Shown one piece after another: positions 43,173-52,246 of a stretch of 64,000 nucleotides of DNA. This DNA comes from Methanobacteriaceae archaeon. Lineage in GTDB: Archaea > Methanobacteriota > Methanobacteria > Methanobacteriales > Methanobacteriaceae. A program made the position numbers and the translations under genes. Location of the stretch: the NCBI GenBank assembly GCA_013403005.1, contig JACBOA010000002.1:15001-79000 (forward strand), given 5' to 3'. A model generated the notes under the pieces. It was not told the DNA's origin. It was given only the letters and a program-made list of their open reading frames with translations, and did not search any database. Positions within the stretch are counted from its first letter, which is position 1; the number at the start of each line of letters is the position of its first letter.

Positions 43173-44267
43173 CTAAAAAATAATATCTGATACTGCTTCT
43201 AATGATATGGATATCTTTTCCAGTTCTTCAACAGTCAATCCTGGATGCACTGGTAGGGAGAGAACTTCCGAGGCAGCTTTTTCTGTTTCAGGGCAATTAT
43301 CATTATACCCCATTTCCTGATATAGTTTCTGCTTGTAAATGGGGGTGGGGTAATGGATTCCGGTTCCAATTCCTTCCCGATTTAGATATTCCATTGTATC
43401 GTTTCTTTTTCCGTTTTTAATCCGAACTGTGTACTGGTGGAACACGTGACGGACTTCTGAAGAAACGTAAGGTGGATCTATTCCCTTTATAGTTTCTATG
43501 TGTGCGTTGAGGTATTCTGCATTTTCTATTCTTTTCTGATTGAATTGATCCAGCTTTTCGAGTTGCACCAGACCTATGGCAGCTGCTATGTCCGTCATGC
43601 GGAAGTTATATCCTAGAATTATGTGCTGGTATCTTTCTTTTTCACCGTGTGCTCTGAGCATTCTGGCTTTATCTGCCATTTCAGAATTGCTGGTGGTGAT
43701 CATTCCACCTTCACTGGTGGTCATGTTTTTGGTGGGGTAGAAACTGAAGCAGGCCAGATCTCCCAGTGATCCTACTTTTTTATCCTTATACAATGCACCG
43801 TGAGCCTGGGCAGCATCTTCAATAACCACCAGATCATGTGATTTGGCTATCTGGTTTATCTGGTCCATCCTGGCTGGCTGGCCATAAAGATGAACCGGGA
43901 TGATAGCCTTAGTTTTCTGGGTGATGGCTTCTTCAATCCTATCCGGATTCAGATTGTAAGTTTGAGGGTCTATATCCACAAAGACGGGTCTGGCTCCAAC
44001 ATAAAGCGCACAGTTACCTGTGGCTGCGAAACTAAAGGGCGTGGTTATAACTTCATCACCCTTTCCCACACCAGCTGCAAGTAAAGCCAGATGTAATGCT
44101 GTGGTTCCTGAGCTTACTGCAATGGCCTCTTCAACTCCAATATAACTGGCAAAGGCCTCTTCAAATTCTGCTACCTTAGGGCCCTGAGCTATGAACCCTG
44201 ATTTTAATACTTTTTCCACTTCTTCTATCTCTTCCTGTCCAATAAGAGGCTTGGCAACTGGTATCAT
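43173..44267 (-). CDS. DegT/DnrJ/EryC1/StrS sugar aminotransferase
   Basis: A 364-residue PLP enzyme of the DegT family. The pattern ISVSSGTTALHLALLAAG, then EDAAQAHGA and FSFYPTKNMTTSEGGMITT (Lys of the Schiff base) is diagnostic. It transaminates a keto-sugar nucleotide for surface glycans or S-layer glycosylation. I chose the ATG at 44267 (MIPVAKPL) because AGGTG is about seven bases upstream; an in-frame GTG at 44276 lies inside that ribosome site. No other sugar genes are nearby, so the pathway is not visible. Confidence 0.9.
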   Translation of the reverse strand: MIPVAKPLIGQEEIEEVEKVLKSGFIAQGPKVAEFEEAFASYIGVEEAIAVSSGTTALHLALLAAGVGKGDEVITTPFSFAATGNCALYVGARPVFVDIDPQTYNLNPDRIEEAITQKTKAIIPVHLYGQPARMDQINQIAKSHDLVVIEDAAQAHGALYKDKKVGSLGDLACFSFYPTKNMTTSEGGMITTSNSEMADKARMLRAHGEKERYQHIILGYNFRMTDIAAAIGLVQLEKLDQFNQKRIENAEYLNAHIETIKGIDPPYVSSEVRHVFHQYTVRIKNGKRNDTMEYLNREGIGTGIHYPTPIYKQKLYQEMGYNDNCPETEKAASEVLSLPVHPGLTVEELEKISISLEAVSDIIF

Positions 44268-44276
44268 TAAATTCAC

Positions 44277-44626
44277 CTGAAATTTGACTTAAAAATTGTT
44301 AAGTTAACTTTAGCATGTTTTTTTATTAATAAAAAAGCACTTAATTAAAGTCTTTTAGAGCATACAATTTGAAAAATGTATAATTTTTAAAAGACCTTTA
44401 CACTTTGAAATTGCATTTCTCCATTTTTTAATTGTTTTCTATCTTAAAAAAACATGCCCCCTCTCCAAAAAATATGAATGATTGTTGAATTTGAATGTTC
44501 ATGGGTTAAAGTTCGCTAAATCTTTTTAATTATGTTATTTTTACATTATGTTATTTGATTTTACCACATTTATATGATGTCCTATATATTTACGTGTTGT
44601 TTCCATTTAAAATCTCTTTAATCTCT
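44277..44626. other. Intergenic gap, aminotransferase promoter region
   Basis: 350 AT-rich bases between the aminotransferase start and the CPBP protease stop. A perfect 10-bp palindrome AAGTTAACTT at 44301-44310 lies 34-43 bases upstream of the aminotransferase ATG and could be an operator. No gene is visible. Confidence 0.4.
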
Positions 44627-44629
44627 TTA
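44612..44629. repeat. 9-bp tandem duplication across a stop codon
   Basis: ATCTCTTTA occurs twice head to tail; the right copy includes the stop codon of the CPBP protease gene. Confidence 0.55.
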
Positions 44630-45544
44630 ATGAAATATTCGAGTTATTTTATCTTTCCGGTTCCAGAAAAGGATGGTAATTGTCATGAATGCTTGCATTA
44701 ACAAGAATGGAATGCCTGAAAAAGGGTCTGCTGGTTGAGCTGTGTACAGTGAGGGTAGTCCAGGGAGACCGGAATCAACAGAGTTGTATATTAAAAATAC
44801 ATAGAGGTTGTTTCCAATATGCACTCCCATTGCTGTTTCTATTCCATTATCTCCCAATGTGATGATACCCAACATCATTCCCAAAATGAAGGTTGCCAAT
44901 ACTATGGACAGATTCACCATTAAGGAGGTTCCATTGAAGAAATGTACCAGTCCGAAAATTAAGGATGTTATCACTAGTGGTACCCATGGTTTTTCAGATA
45001 GTAAACTGAATCCCTGCATCAGGTACCCTCTGAATAAAATTTCCTCAAAAGAGGCTTGTATAGGAACCACCAAAAGGCACAAGACCAGTAGGATAATAAA
45101 ACCATTGAAATTGAAGGTAACCTGGTAACTTTGTGGATTGAAAATGAGGTCAGGAAGAGAAAATAGCAACATGATCACCAGCCATATTATCAATCCTTTG
45201 AGTAACAGTTTCCAGCGTAAACCGGGAAGTGTGTTAATTATTCCTAAAAAACGTTTATGATGTAAAAATCGGATGCAAATGTAGAAAAGGAAAACTGAAA
45301 GGGTGTAACTAACTCCCAATAATACAATAAGGATGAAAGGACTGGATAAAGTTGTTTGGAGTACTTTCAGAATATCTGCTGCTCCTCCGGGTGACAGGAA
45401 AACTGAATACATGACTAAGAGTGTTGCCACCAATATTCCAGATAAGAGAGTTCCACCAGCAAGGGATAAAACAGAGGTTAGAAGGTATCTCCACCAGCTG
45501 TTTTTTCCTTCATGAGCATTGTCTAAAAATGATATTGATGACAT
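44627..45544 (-). CDS. CPBP family intramembrane metalloprotease
   Basis: A 305-residue membrane protein with about eight helices and the CPBP (CAAX protease and bacteriocin-processing) motifs: QASFEEILFRGYLMQG (EExxxR), and FGLVHFFNG (motif 2 His) with a later His in MGVHIGNNLYVF. It probably cleaves prenylated or membrane-bound substrates. I used the ATG at 45544; the TTG at 45556 is the alternative. It is divergent from trm1. Confidence 0.85.
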   Translation of the reverse strand: MSSISFLDNAHEGKNSWWRYLLTSVLSLAGGTLLSGILVATLLVMYSVFLSPGGAADILKVLQTTLSSPFILIVLLGVSYTLSVFLFYICIRFLHHKRFLGIINTLPGLRWKLLLKGLIIWLVIMLLFSLPDLIFNPQSYQVTFNFNGFIILLVLCLLVVPIQASFEEILFRGYLMQGFSLLSEKPWVPLVITSLIFGLVHFFNGTSLMVNLSIVLATFILGMMLGIITLGDNGIETAMGVHIGNNLYVFLIYNSVDSGLPGLPSLYTAQPADPFSGIPFLLMQAFMTITILFWNRKDKITRIFH

Positions 45545-45671
45545 GTTAATTTCCAACCCATAATCTTATTCATGATTAATTGACTAGTTTTATATATCAT
45601 ATTATAAGTTAATGACACTTATGAGCTAAGATATTTAAAGTTTGGTGTTATTAGATGTTTGAGGTTATTTG

Positions 45672-46826
45672 ATGGACTTTTTATTTATAGAAGAGGGTGA
45701 GGTGAGGATTAAAGTACCGCATTTTGAAAAAGTGTCCTCTAAAGCCCCTGTTTTTTATAATCCAGTTATGGAACTCAACCGGGATCTTTCTGTGGCTGCC
45801 CTGAAGATGTATCGACTAAGTCGTGACGAGGATATCAATATTTGCGATGCCTTCGGAGGGAGTGGTATAAGGGCCATAAGATACTCTAAAGAAATAGGAG
45901 GTGTTTCTCTTGCTGTGGTGAACGATTTAAACCCACGGGCAGTGGAACAGGCCCAAGAAAATATTGAGGAAAATGGACTAACCAATGTGAAGGTATGCCA
46001 GGAGGATGCCAATTTTTTACTTCGCAAATGCAGAGGTAAGTTTGATGTGGTGGATATTGATCCTTTTGGGACGCCTGCACCCTACATTGAATCTGCTGCT
46101 GCCAGCATAAAGGCTGGTGGGCTGATCTGTGTAACTGCCACTGACACTTCTGCCCTTTGTGGAACTTACAGGAAGCCATGCATCAGAAAATATGGTGCTA
46201 AACCCCTGAAGAATGAGTACTGCCATGAAACTGGTCTTCGTATTCTGGCAGGTTTTCTTTGCCGGAGTTTTTCCAAATATAAAAAATGTTTAGATTTCCA
46301 ATTCTCCCATAGTTCTCAACATTACATGCGCCTTTACGCCCGGGTGGAGAAAGGTGCTGAAAAAACTGACCAGTCCCTGGAAAACCTTGGCTACATAGCT
46401 CACTGCCCCCAATGTCTGAATCGTGAGGTTTTCAAAGGAATGGTGCCAAGAATCCCCTTAAAATGTACTGAATGTGGTGAGGTTTGGAATGCGGGAGGTC
46501 CTCTGTGGTGTGGGGAAATCCAGAATCCTGATTTCGTTCAGGGTATGATGAATTTAATCCCTGATTTACATCTTAATAGGGAAAATGAAGCTCTTAAACT
46601 GCTGGATAAATGTTATAATGAAGCAGGAGCCCCTGCCACATTTTATGACCTGCATGCCATTTGCAGGAAGTTAAAGGTGGGTGCCCCTCCCATGAGTAGT
46701 ATTATTTCCACTATTGAAAAAAGAGGATTTCTAGTATCCAGAACCCATTTTAATCCAAATGGTGTTAAAACTGATGCTCCGCTAAGTTTAATAGAAAATA
46801 TAATTTTAGAAGTTAATCAGGTATAG
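45672..46826 (+). CDS. trm1: tRNA (guanine26-N2)-dimethyltransferase Trm1
   Basis: Trm1 (384 residues) methylates G26 of tRNAs with S-adenosylmethionine. Motifs: SAM loop ICDAFGGSGIRAIRYSKEIG, the catalytic DIDPFGTPAPYIESA, and a C-terminal zinc site (CPQCLNRE...CTECGEVW). The ATG at 45672 has GAGGT six bases upstream. The gene is complete; the IS630 element inserted 87 bases downstream did not affect it. Confidence 0.95.
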   Translation: MDFLFIEEGEVRIKVPHFEKVSSKAPVFYNPVMELNRDLSVAALKMYRLSRDEDINICDAFGGSGIRAIRYSKEIGGVSLAVVNDLNPRAVEQAQENIEENGLTNVKVCQEDANFLLRKCRGKFDVVDIDPFGTPAPYIESAAASIKAGGLICVTATDTSALCGTYRKPCIRKYGAKPLKNEYCHETGLRILAGFLCRSFSKYKKCLDFQFSHSSQHYMRLYARVEKGAEKTDQSLENLGYIAHCPQCLNREVFKGMVPRIPLKCTECGEVWNAGGPLWCGEIQNPDFVQGMMNLIPDLHLNRENEALKLLDKCYNEAGAPATFYDLHAICRKLKVGAPPMSSIISTIEKRGFLVSRTHFNPNGVKTDAPLSLIENIILEVNQV

Positions 46827-46937
46827 GGTAGGTTTAGTAATTTTTTTGGAAGAACCCGCAGATAATTTTAAGCAATATAAACAATTTAAAAATGGATAAT
46901 AGTTTTTCAATAGCTATAGTAGATTACTTAATATTTT

Positions 46938-47758
46938 TCACTGTTGGGTGAACTTTTGTATCCAGTTTTTATAAAATGATGGTTCCTTTATTATTTCTTT
47001 ATATAGTTCTTCAAAAGCTTTTTTTAAATCTTCTACGTTATTATAATTGTTTATTGATATTATTCCTTTTATTTTTCTCCAAACATCTTCAATTGGGTTT
47101 AGATCTGGAGAATATGGTGGTAAAAATATTAAATTTATATTTAGAATTTCCGCTATTTTTTGGACTAATTTAGTTTTATGCACCCTGTAATTATCTAAAA
47201 CTATGTTTAATCTCTTTTCTTTATTCAAATAATTGACTATTTCTTCTTTATTAACATTTTCCAGTAGTTTATCTCTTTTTATCCTGTCGATTTTACGAAT
47301 ATTAGTTAGTTCTTCTCTGTTGCAACGTTTACTGATTTTTTGGATTTTTTCATTTTGGGTTAAATTTTCGTTATCGAGATCATGGATAGTTTTTTCTCTA
47401 AATTTAGTTTCACTCATTTGTTTTTCAATTAAAATTGATTGTGCGTAATTTGTTGTTAGATTAATATTATTTATAGCTTTATTTAGTAATTCTATTCCTT
47501 TATCATTAGACATATTCATTATTCTCATTTGTATAATTGTTTTTGAAAGTTCATGTGCCTTAGTTGTGGGTGAAAACTCGAAATAAGATTTACAATTCAC
47601 TCCTTGTAATCCTGTGCCATTTAATTTGAATTGTTCTGGATTTTTTTTAATGATATTCTTTGTTCCTGGCAAATACAGTGTTCGGCGTGAGTTTGTTGTA
47701 TTTTGAACACCCACTGAATCTAAAAAAGCTAAATATTCATTATTTAGATTAATTTGAG
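46938..47758 (-). CDS. IS630 transposase orfB (DDE catalytic part)
   Basis: The catalytic part of the transposase. It has no start of its own: in the -1 frame it continues upstream of the GTG at 47714 without stop into the A8 run, and the first catalytic Asp (AFLDSVGV) lies in that extension. The second Asp is in IVLDNYRVHKT and the acidic third residue is the Glu of PPYSPDLNPIEDVW, 34 residues later, the IS630 D34E signature. About 175 residues separate the first and second Asp, which is unusually long; this extra region is Asn/Lys/Glu-rich and mostly helical. Boundaries given start after orfA. Confidence 0.85.
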
Positions 47759-48247
47759 CTATGTTTTTTTTAATGTTTCTTCAGCATTTTCAGGTTTCTT
47801 ACTGTAAATAGGGAATGGTTTACCGTAATTTAAGTTTAATTTCTTTTTACATATCTCCCAAGCCTGTTTATAAGAATAATTAACCCCGTATTTGTCACTA
47901 ATTAATTTTTGAACCTCACGAATACTATAATTCTTTTCTGAGTTAATTATTATTTCCTTGAGCTCTTCAAATTGTTCATTGGTTAAAAAACTAGGTCTTC
48001 CACCACCATATTTAGGAATCAAACCATTGAAACCTTCTTTATTATATTTTTTCAGCCAATTGAAACCAGTTTCTCTAGTAACGCCCACTAATTCTGCAGC
48101 ATGCGAAATAGGCTTTTTCTGCATGACCATTTTCAAAAAAATAGCTCGCTGATACACCTTAACATCAACTCTAAGCTCAGAAATAATCTCATCTAACTCT
48201 TGAATAGTTAAATGATTCTCTATTTTAATTTTGCTTTTCCCAACCAT
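47759..48247 (-). CDS. IS630 transposase orfA (DNA-binding part)
   Basis: A 162-residue N-terminal half with the helix-turn-helix of IS630 transposases (AIFLKMVMQKKPISHAAELVGVTRETGFNWLKKYNKEGFNGLIPKYGGGRPS) and a second wing region (YSIREVQKLISDKYGVNYSYKQAWEICKKKL). It ends TLKKT-stop just after a run of eight A; a -1 slip there yields the full orfAB product. Confidence 0.88.
   Translation of the reverse strand: MVGKSKIKIENHLTIQELDEIISELRVDVKVYQRAIFLKMVMQKKPISHAAELVGVTRETGFNWLKKYNKEGFNGLIPKYGGGRPSFLTNEQFEELKEIIINSEKNYSIREVQKLISDKYGVNYSYKQAWEICKKKLNLNYGKPFPIYSKKPENAEETLKKT
47764..47771 (-). other. A8 slippery run for -1 frameshift in the transposase
   Basis: Eight A (on the minus strand) precede the orfA stop (ACATAG). 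A -1 slip changes the reading to AAC ATA GCT CAA, which continues openly into orfB and restores the first catalytic Asp. This is the usual way that IS630-type elements with two frames express the active transposase. Confidence 0.8.
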
Positions 48248-48309
48248 AAAAAAATATCTGTAACTAATCAGTTAAATAAGTTTCGTAATTAACTATAGTT
48301 ATATTTGAC

Positions 48310-49794
48310 TTACAATATTTCACCTTTTTCGGAAAAAGTTACTTCACTTACCAAATCATCCATCCTATCCTTGACATAATCTAAATCTAATTTTTCCTTT
48401 ATTTTTTCCTTCTTCAGCCCTGCAAGAGATAATATGGCCATAATAATACTGATGATTCCCCCAAATATAACCACACGATGCATTCCGGTGGTGAAATCAT
48501 AGGCTGCTAAATTATACAGGACTGGTGATTGAAGAGTGCTGGGAGTTATAGTGGTGTATAACAGTAGGCCGGCGAAGCTAACTGCAAAAACCATTCCCAA
48601 ATTCCGCATGGTTACAATAATACTTGAAACCATCCCTGAAGCTTTATCTGGAACATGGGCCATTATGGCACGGTTGTTGGGAGATTGGAAGAAAGCTGCA
48701 CCTACGCCTAAAAGTGCAAACCTCCAGGTCACATCCACCAAGCTGGAGAATATGGTTAATTGGGTCATGGAAAAGAGAGCCAGAGCAGATATGATTGAAC
48801 CGGTAAATGCCAGATATCTTGACCCCATTTTATCAGAAAGTGAGCCACTTAAGGGTGCCATGAACATCATAATTACAGGGGCTGCTGTTAAAACCATACC
48901 CGTCACATTTGAACCTAAATGAAGAACTTTCTGCAGGTAAAAGGGCATTATGAAAAATACCATATACATGCAGAGATAGTTAAGGAAAAGGGCCAGGTTG
49001 AAAGCAGAAAATTTCATCTTCCTAAAAAGGGATAGATTCAACAAGGGTTCATCAACCCTTCTTTCATTCCATATGAACATAATCAGAGTGAATAATGCAA
49101 AAAATCCTATAAAAACAGTAATCATATCTATTCCTTCCCTTTGAATGTAATTCAAACCGTAAACAATAGAAAATAGACATGAAAATTGTAAAAAAGTACC
49201 AGTTAGATCCCATTTAACCTTTTCTCCAGTGTTTCGGTCTAATATGAAATAGCACAAAATTAAGCTTAAGGCACATAGAGGTATGTTTAACAGGAAAATA
49301 GATCTCCAGCCTCCCCATGATTCGATTAAACCTCCAATTGCAGGGCCTAAAGCCAATCCTGCGGCAATTGCAACTGCATAAATTCCCAGTGCCCTGCCCA
49401 GTTCTTCAGTGGGGAAAGATTTTTTTACAATTCCCAGAGATACTGAAATCATCATAGCTGCAGCAACACCCTGCACAGCCCTGAATATAATTAAAAAGTA
49501 GATGGATGGGGAGCTGCTGCACAGAAGAGAAGACAATATAAAAAACACCAAGCCCAGCATGTAAAGCCTTTCATGGCCTTTGGAATCACCAACCCTTCCA
49601 AAAAATAATACTAAACTTAGCATAAAAAGTAAATAAGCTGTTAAAACCCATTGAGCTGTTGCAACAGAAACATTGAAAAATTCAGTTATTGAGGGGAGGG
49701 ATACATTTACAATCCCGGCATTAATGGGAACCACCGCGGTCCCCAATGCTATGGCAATTAAAATCTGCCATTTTCTTTCCATATTTCTTTGCAA
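48310..49794 (-). CDS. MFS multidrug exporter, DHA2 (14-helix) family
   Basis: A transporter of about 490 residues with 14 predicted helices. Motif A is LFFGRVGDSKGHERLYMLG, motif B region RAVQGVAAAMMISVSLGIV, and motif C AVAIAAGLALGPAIGGLIESWGGWRSIFLLNIP is typical of drug/H+ antiporters. It pumps toxic compounds out using the proton gradient. No ATG has a ribosome site: a TTG at 49794 has AGGTG six bases upstream, the ATG at 49782 does not. It forms an operon with a small upstream gene. Confidence 0.88.
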   Translation of the reverse strand: MQRNMERKWQILIAIALGTAVVPINAGIVNVSLPSITEFFNVSVATAQWVLTAYLLFMLSLVLFFGRVGDSKGHERLYMLGLVFFILSSLLCSSSPSIYFLIIFRAVQGVAAAMMISVSLGIVKKSFPTEELGRALGIYAVAIAAGLALGPAIGGLIESWGGWRSIFLLNIPLCALSLILCYFILDRNTGEKVKWDLTGTFLQFSCLFSIVYGLNYIQREGIDMITVFIGFFALFTLIMFIWNERRVDEPLLNLSLFRKMKFSAFNLALFLNYLCMYMVFFIMPFYLQKVLHLGSNVTGMVLTAAPVIMMFMAPLSGSLSDKMGSRYLAFTGSIISALALFSMTQLTIFSSLVDVTWRFALLGVGAAFFQSPNNRAIMAHVPDKASGMVSSIIVTMRNLGMVFAVSFAGLLLYTTITPSTLQSPVLYNLAAYDFTTGMHRVVIFGGIISIIMAILSLAGLKKEKIKEKLDLDYVKDRMDDLVSEVTFSEKGEIL

Positions 49795-49832
49795 GAAAAG
49801 CACCTGAACTCTTATTGAGAGATAATAAGGAT

Positions 49833-50069
49833 TTATTCACTTATTCTGTCCACATATAACAGTCCAGAACTATCAACTAGGTCTTTAAATTCATCAGTTT
49901 CTGATGCAGCTTCTAAAGCATCTTCTATGTCTTCAAGGATGGCTTTGAGTTTTGATTCAAAATTAGAATAATCTCTTTTCAAGGTTAAATGGACAATTAT
50001 TTTTTCATCTTCCAATTTACATATTTTACGCCCTTTTTCATCAACTGATAATTGAATTTTAACATCCAT
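49833..50069 (-). CDS. Small unknown acidic protein upstream of the MFS gene
   Basis: A 78-residue soluble protein with a beta-rich start (KIQLSVDEKGRKICKLEDEKIIVHLTLKRD) and a helical acidic end (SKLKAILEDIEDALEAASETDEFKDL). It precedes the MFS exporter by about 38 bases and is probably co-transcribed. No family is recognised; it may be an accessory or regulatory protein of the exporter. Confidence 0.6.
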   Translation of the reverse strand: MDVKIQLSVDEKGRKICKLEDEKIIVHLTLKRDYSNFESKLKAILEDIEDALEAASETDEFKDLVDSSGLLYVDRISE

Positions 50070-50125
50070 TTTCTCTCACCAGATAAAATTATTATGCCTT
50101 CAGATCACTATTTATGATCATTTCA

Positions 50126-50143
50126 ACACTTGAAGTGCATGAG
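50126..50143. repeat. First copy of an 18-bp dispersed motif
   Basis: ACACTTGAAGTGCATGAG contains the perfect dyad CACTT-G-AAGTG. It lies upstream of the small-protein/MFS operon. A copy with two changes is at 50500-50517. Confidence 0.5.
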
Positions 50144-50387
50144 CAATTCAATGTGATTCATAAGATATATAATTTATTCTCCAGACCCAAGTTTTCTAAA
50201 AAAAACCCGAATTTACATTTCAAGGCAATCTTTTATTAAAAAAAATTCCGTTAATTAATAAAAATAATATTAGTTCATTATTAGTTTATGCAAATTCTAA
50301 TTCGAATAAGGCCTAATTTAAATAAGGAACTTAAAATCTAAAAATAAATTCATTCCAGACAATTAATTTCTTTTTTTAATGTCAATT

Positions 50388-50415
50388 GCCTTTGTATATA
50401 AGCCTTTGTATATAA
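50388..50415. repeat. Exact 14-bp tandem duplication with TATA box
   Basis: GCCTTTGTATATAA occurs twice head to tail, followed by GGC. Each copy has a TATA-like element on the plus strand, although no plus-strand gene follows. Confidence 0.75.
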
Positions 50416-50499
50416 GGCAGCAAAATCCAAGCAGATTTCCAATATAAATGATATGATTTTCAAATATTCACTCCAGTGGATTTTCGTTTTTCATTTTTT

Positions 50500-50517
50500 A
50501 CACTTGAAATGTATGAG
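50500..50517. repeat. Second copy of an 18-bp dispersed motif
   Basis: ACACTTGAAATGTATGAG matches the 50126 copy at 16 of 18 positions. Confidence 0.45.
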
Positions 50518-50641
50518 TGTTAAATTAAAAGTATACTAAATCCAGGAGAAATGATGTTGAAAAAGGAATTGAAGTAAAAAAAGATTTAATTTTAATGATT
50601 TAGAAAATAATTAAGTTAAACCCCATAATATATCAAAATAC

Positions 50642-51607
50642 CTATTTATTGCGACGAAAACGTTCAGGAGTAGTAGTTCGTGGGATGTTTCGATAAAATT
50701 CACCGGCAGTGTCTATGATTTCAATTGAAATATCACCAATACGTTCAAAAGCCTTCACAACTCGTGATAAAGAGAGGTAATAGTTGGATCGGTCCTTATC
50801 CATTACATCATCATCTGCCATTTGAGTGGCAATGTTGTTCAGGGCTTTCCTTTGCAAGGCATGGATCTTTTCTTCATGATCCATGACATTATCTTTAAGT
50901 TCCAGACGCTCATCTAAAAATGCCTCCATGGACTGATTCACCATTTTTCGGGCAGTGCTATACATGGATTTAAGAGTTTCCATCATCTCTTCATCAATTG
51001 GATCCGAGTCTTGGAGGGCGAAGTTGGCGATATGGCAGGTGTGGTCGGCAATACGTTCCAAGTCATAGGCAACCTCCCCCAGAACCATGGTTTTACTGAA
51101 TTCAGAATAAGGGTTGATGGATATCACAGTCTCCACAGATGAACGGACCTTTTCGTGCATATTATTTGAGATATAATCCAGTTTTAGTGCTTCATCAGCC
51201 ATTTCAGAATCATAATCTTTTAGTGCTTCAAATGACATGTCAAACTGGCGGCAGACATGTTTAGCCATATCCCGTAACATATCCTTAATCAGGAATGTAC
51301 CAGCATGTTCACGGGAGGTTTTCTCCTCATCGAACATTTCTGAAAATTCATCAAACTTCTTAAGATCAAGAATATAGGCTCTGCGAACTACTCCTTCCTT
51401 AATTAGTGGTTGTAATAATTTAGTAACATACCTGCGAGTTAACCCTAATTTTTCAGCGATCTCATCCTGCGTGGTAGGGTTATCATACAAAATTACTTCC
51501 AAAACCGCTTTAAGAGTGCTATTTTTTGCTCTGTTACTCATTTTATCATTGCCTAATACATTATCTGTTATCTTAATATTTAAACTATTGTTTATTCTTC
51601 TATCCAA
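50642..51607 (-). CDS. PhoU-domain regulator with N-terminal winged helix
   Basis: A protein of up to 321 residues. An N-terminal helix-turn-helix (STLKAVLEVILYDNPTTQDEIAEKLGLTRRYVTKLLQPLIKEG, about 31-73) is followed by a long two-repeat PhoU helical bundle (about 100-310) with the EvayDLERIADHtchIA and RVVKAFERIGDISIEI motifs. The combination is typical of archaeal phosphate regulators. The TTG at 51607 has GGTGAG eight bases upstream; the ATG at 51541 is the alternative. It follows the next gene after 30 bases, so the two form an operon. Confidence 0.88.
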   Translation of the reverse strand: MDRRINNSLNIKITDNVLGNDKMSNRAKNSTLKAVLEVILYDNPTTQDEIAEKLGLTRRYVTKLLQPLIKEGVVRRAYILDLKKFDEFSEMFDEEKTSREHAGTFLIKDMLRDMAKHVCRQFDMSFEALKDYDSEMADEALKLDYISNNMHEKVRSSVETVISINPYSEFSKTMVLGEVAYDLERIADHTCHIANFALQDSDPIDEEMMETLKSMYSTARKMVNQSMEAFLDERLELKDNVMDHEEKIHALQRKALNNIATQMADDDVMDKDRSNYYLSLSRVVKAFERIGDISIEIIDTAGEFYRNIPRTTTPERFRRNK

Positions 51608-51637
51608 CCCTTTCTCACCATCTAGACTCTGAATTCA

Positions 51638-52246
51638 TCATGACTGTTCAATTTGATCTTCTTCACCATTAATCTTCACAGAATCCTGAACAATTGATAC
51701 AATTACATACAAAAGAACAGCTATTAATCCAATTGAAATTATTTCACTGAATTGATGAAACACCGGCGAGTAATATGCTACTATTGGTGATTTATAATCC
51801 ACAAATCCGGCTAAAAGTTTCACCACACCCACTGCCATTATTATCACACCATAGAAAGGAGAGATCCTATCCGGTTCAAGGAGAGGATAAACCCCCATAA
51901 TCAGAAGTCCCACACCTATAGTTCGGAAAAGATTCCAACCAGTGGCTGACTCCAGTGACTGGAATAATAAGTCAGGCCGATGGTAAAATGAAGCCAGTAA
52001 ATATATCACTTCAATACCCAAGATTATGATTAAAGGGAAGACAAAAAATATGCTACTTTCCACTTTCTGGGTTTTAAGAGATGCTTTTCCTTCCAGAGGC
52101 TCTTTGAAGAAATGGGACATTAACTGGTAAAGCATGGAACCTAATACTGCACCAATTACAGTCCCGGTTATTCCTAATTGGGAGGTGGTGAAAGCCACAA
52201 TACCAGAAATAACACCAGCCATGATTATATCTAATAATTTTGACAT
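51638..52246 (-). CDS. Five-helix membrane protein, unknown
   Basis: A 202-residue protein with an N-terminal Gly-rich helix (SKLLDIIMAGVISGIVAFTTSQLGITGTVIGAVLGSMLYQL) and four further membrane helices. The C-terminal tail is cytoplasmic and charged. I do not recognise the family. It is co-transcribed with the PhoU-type regulator, so it may be linked to phosphate or ion homeostasis. Confidence 0.6.
   Translation of the reverse strand: MSKLLDIIMAGVISGIVAFTTSQLGITGTVIGAVLGSMLYQLMSHFFKEPLEGKASLKTQKVESSIFFVFPLIIILGIEVIYLLASFYHRPDLLFQSLESATGWNLFRTIGVGLLIMGVYPLLEPDRISPFYGVIIMAVGVVKLLAGFVDYKSPIVAYYSPVFHQFSEIISIGLIAVLLYVIVSIVQDSVKINGEEDQIEQS

Larger units (their letters stand above)
46911..48301 (-). 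mobile_element. IS630-family insertion sequence
   Basis: About 1.39 kb bounded by matching terminal repeats: TAGCTATAGTAGATTAC at 46911-46927 and, read from the other side, TAACTATAGTTAATTAC at 48301-48285 (14 of 17 identical), with TA at each outer end as expected for the TA target duplication of IS630/Tc1 elements. Inside are orfA and orfB, linked by a slippery A8. The element lies between two gene ends (trm1 and the MFS exporter), so no gene is broken. Both catalytic and DNA-binding parts look intact, so it may be active. Confidence 0.88.
50070..50641. other. Intergenic gap with imperfect repeats
   Basis: This 572-base gap is AT-rich. It contains the 14-bp tandem duplication at 50388-50415, which includes TATA-like TTTGTATATAAG twice on the plus strand, and two imperfect copies of an 18-bp motif (50126-50143 and 50500-50517). 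No gene with a convincing ribosome site was found on either strand. Confidence 0.45.

Noticed and set aside
46938..47714. Independent transposase gene starting at GTG 47714
   Set aside because: The frame stays open upstream of this GTG to the A8 run, the first catalytic Asp lies upstream of it, and no ribosome site is present, so frameshifting from orfA explains it better.
50553..50579. ATG-ATG frame of 8 to 9 codons after GGAGAA
   Set aside because: It has a ribosome-like site but is far too short, and no context supports a leader peptide because no plus-strand gene follows.
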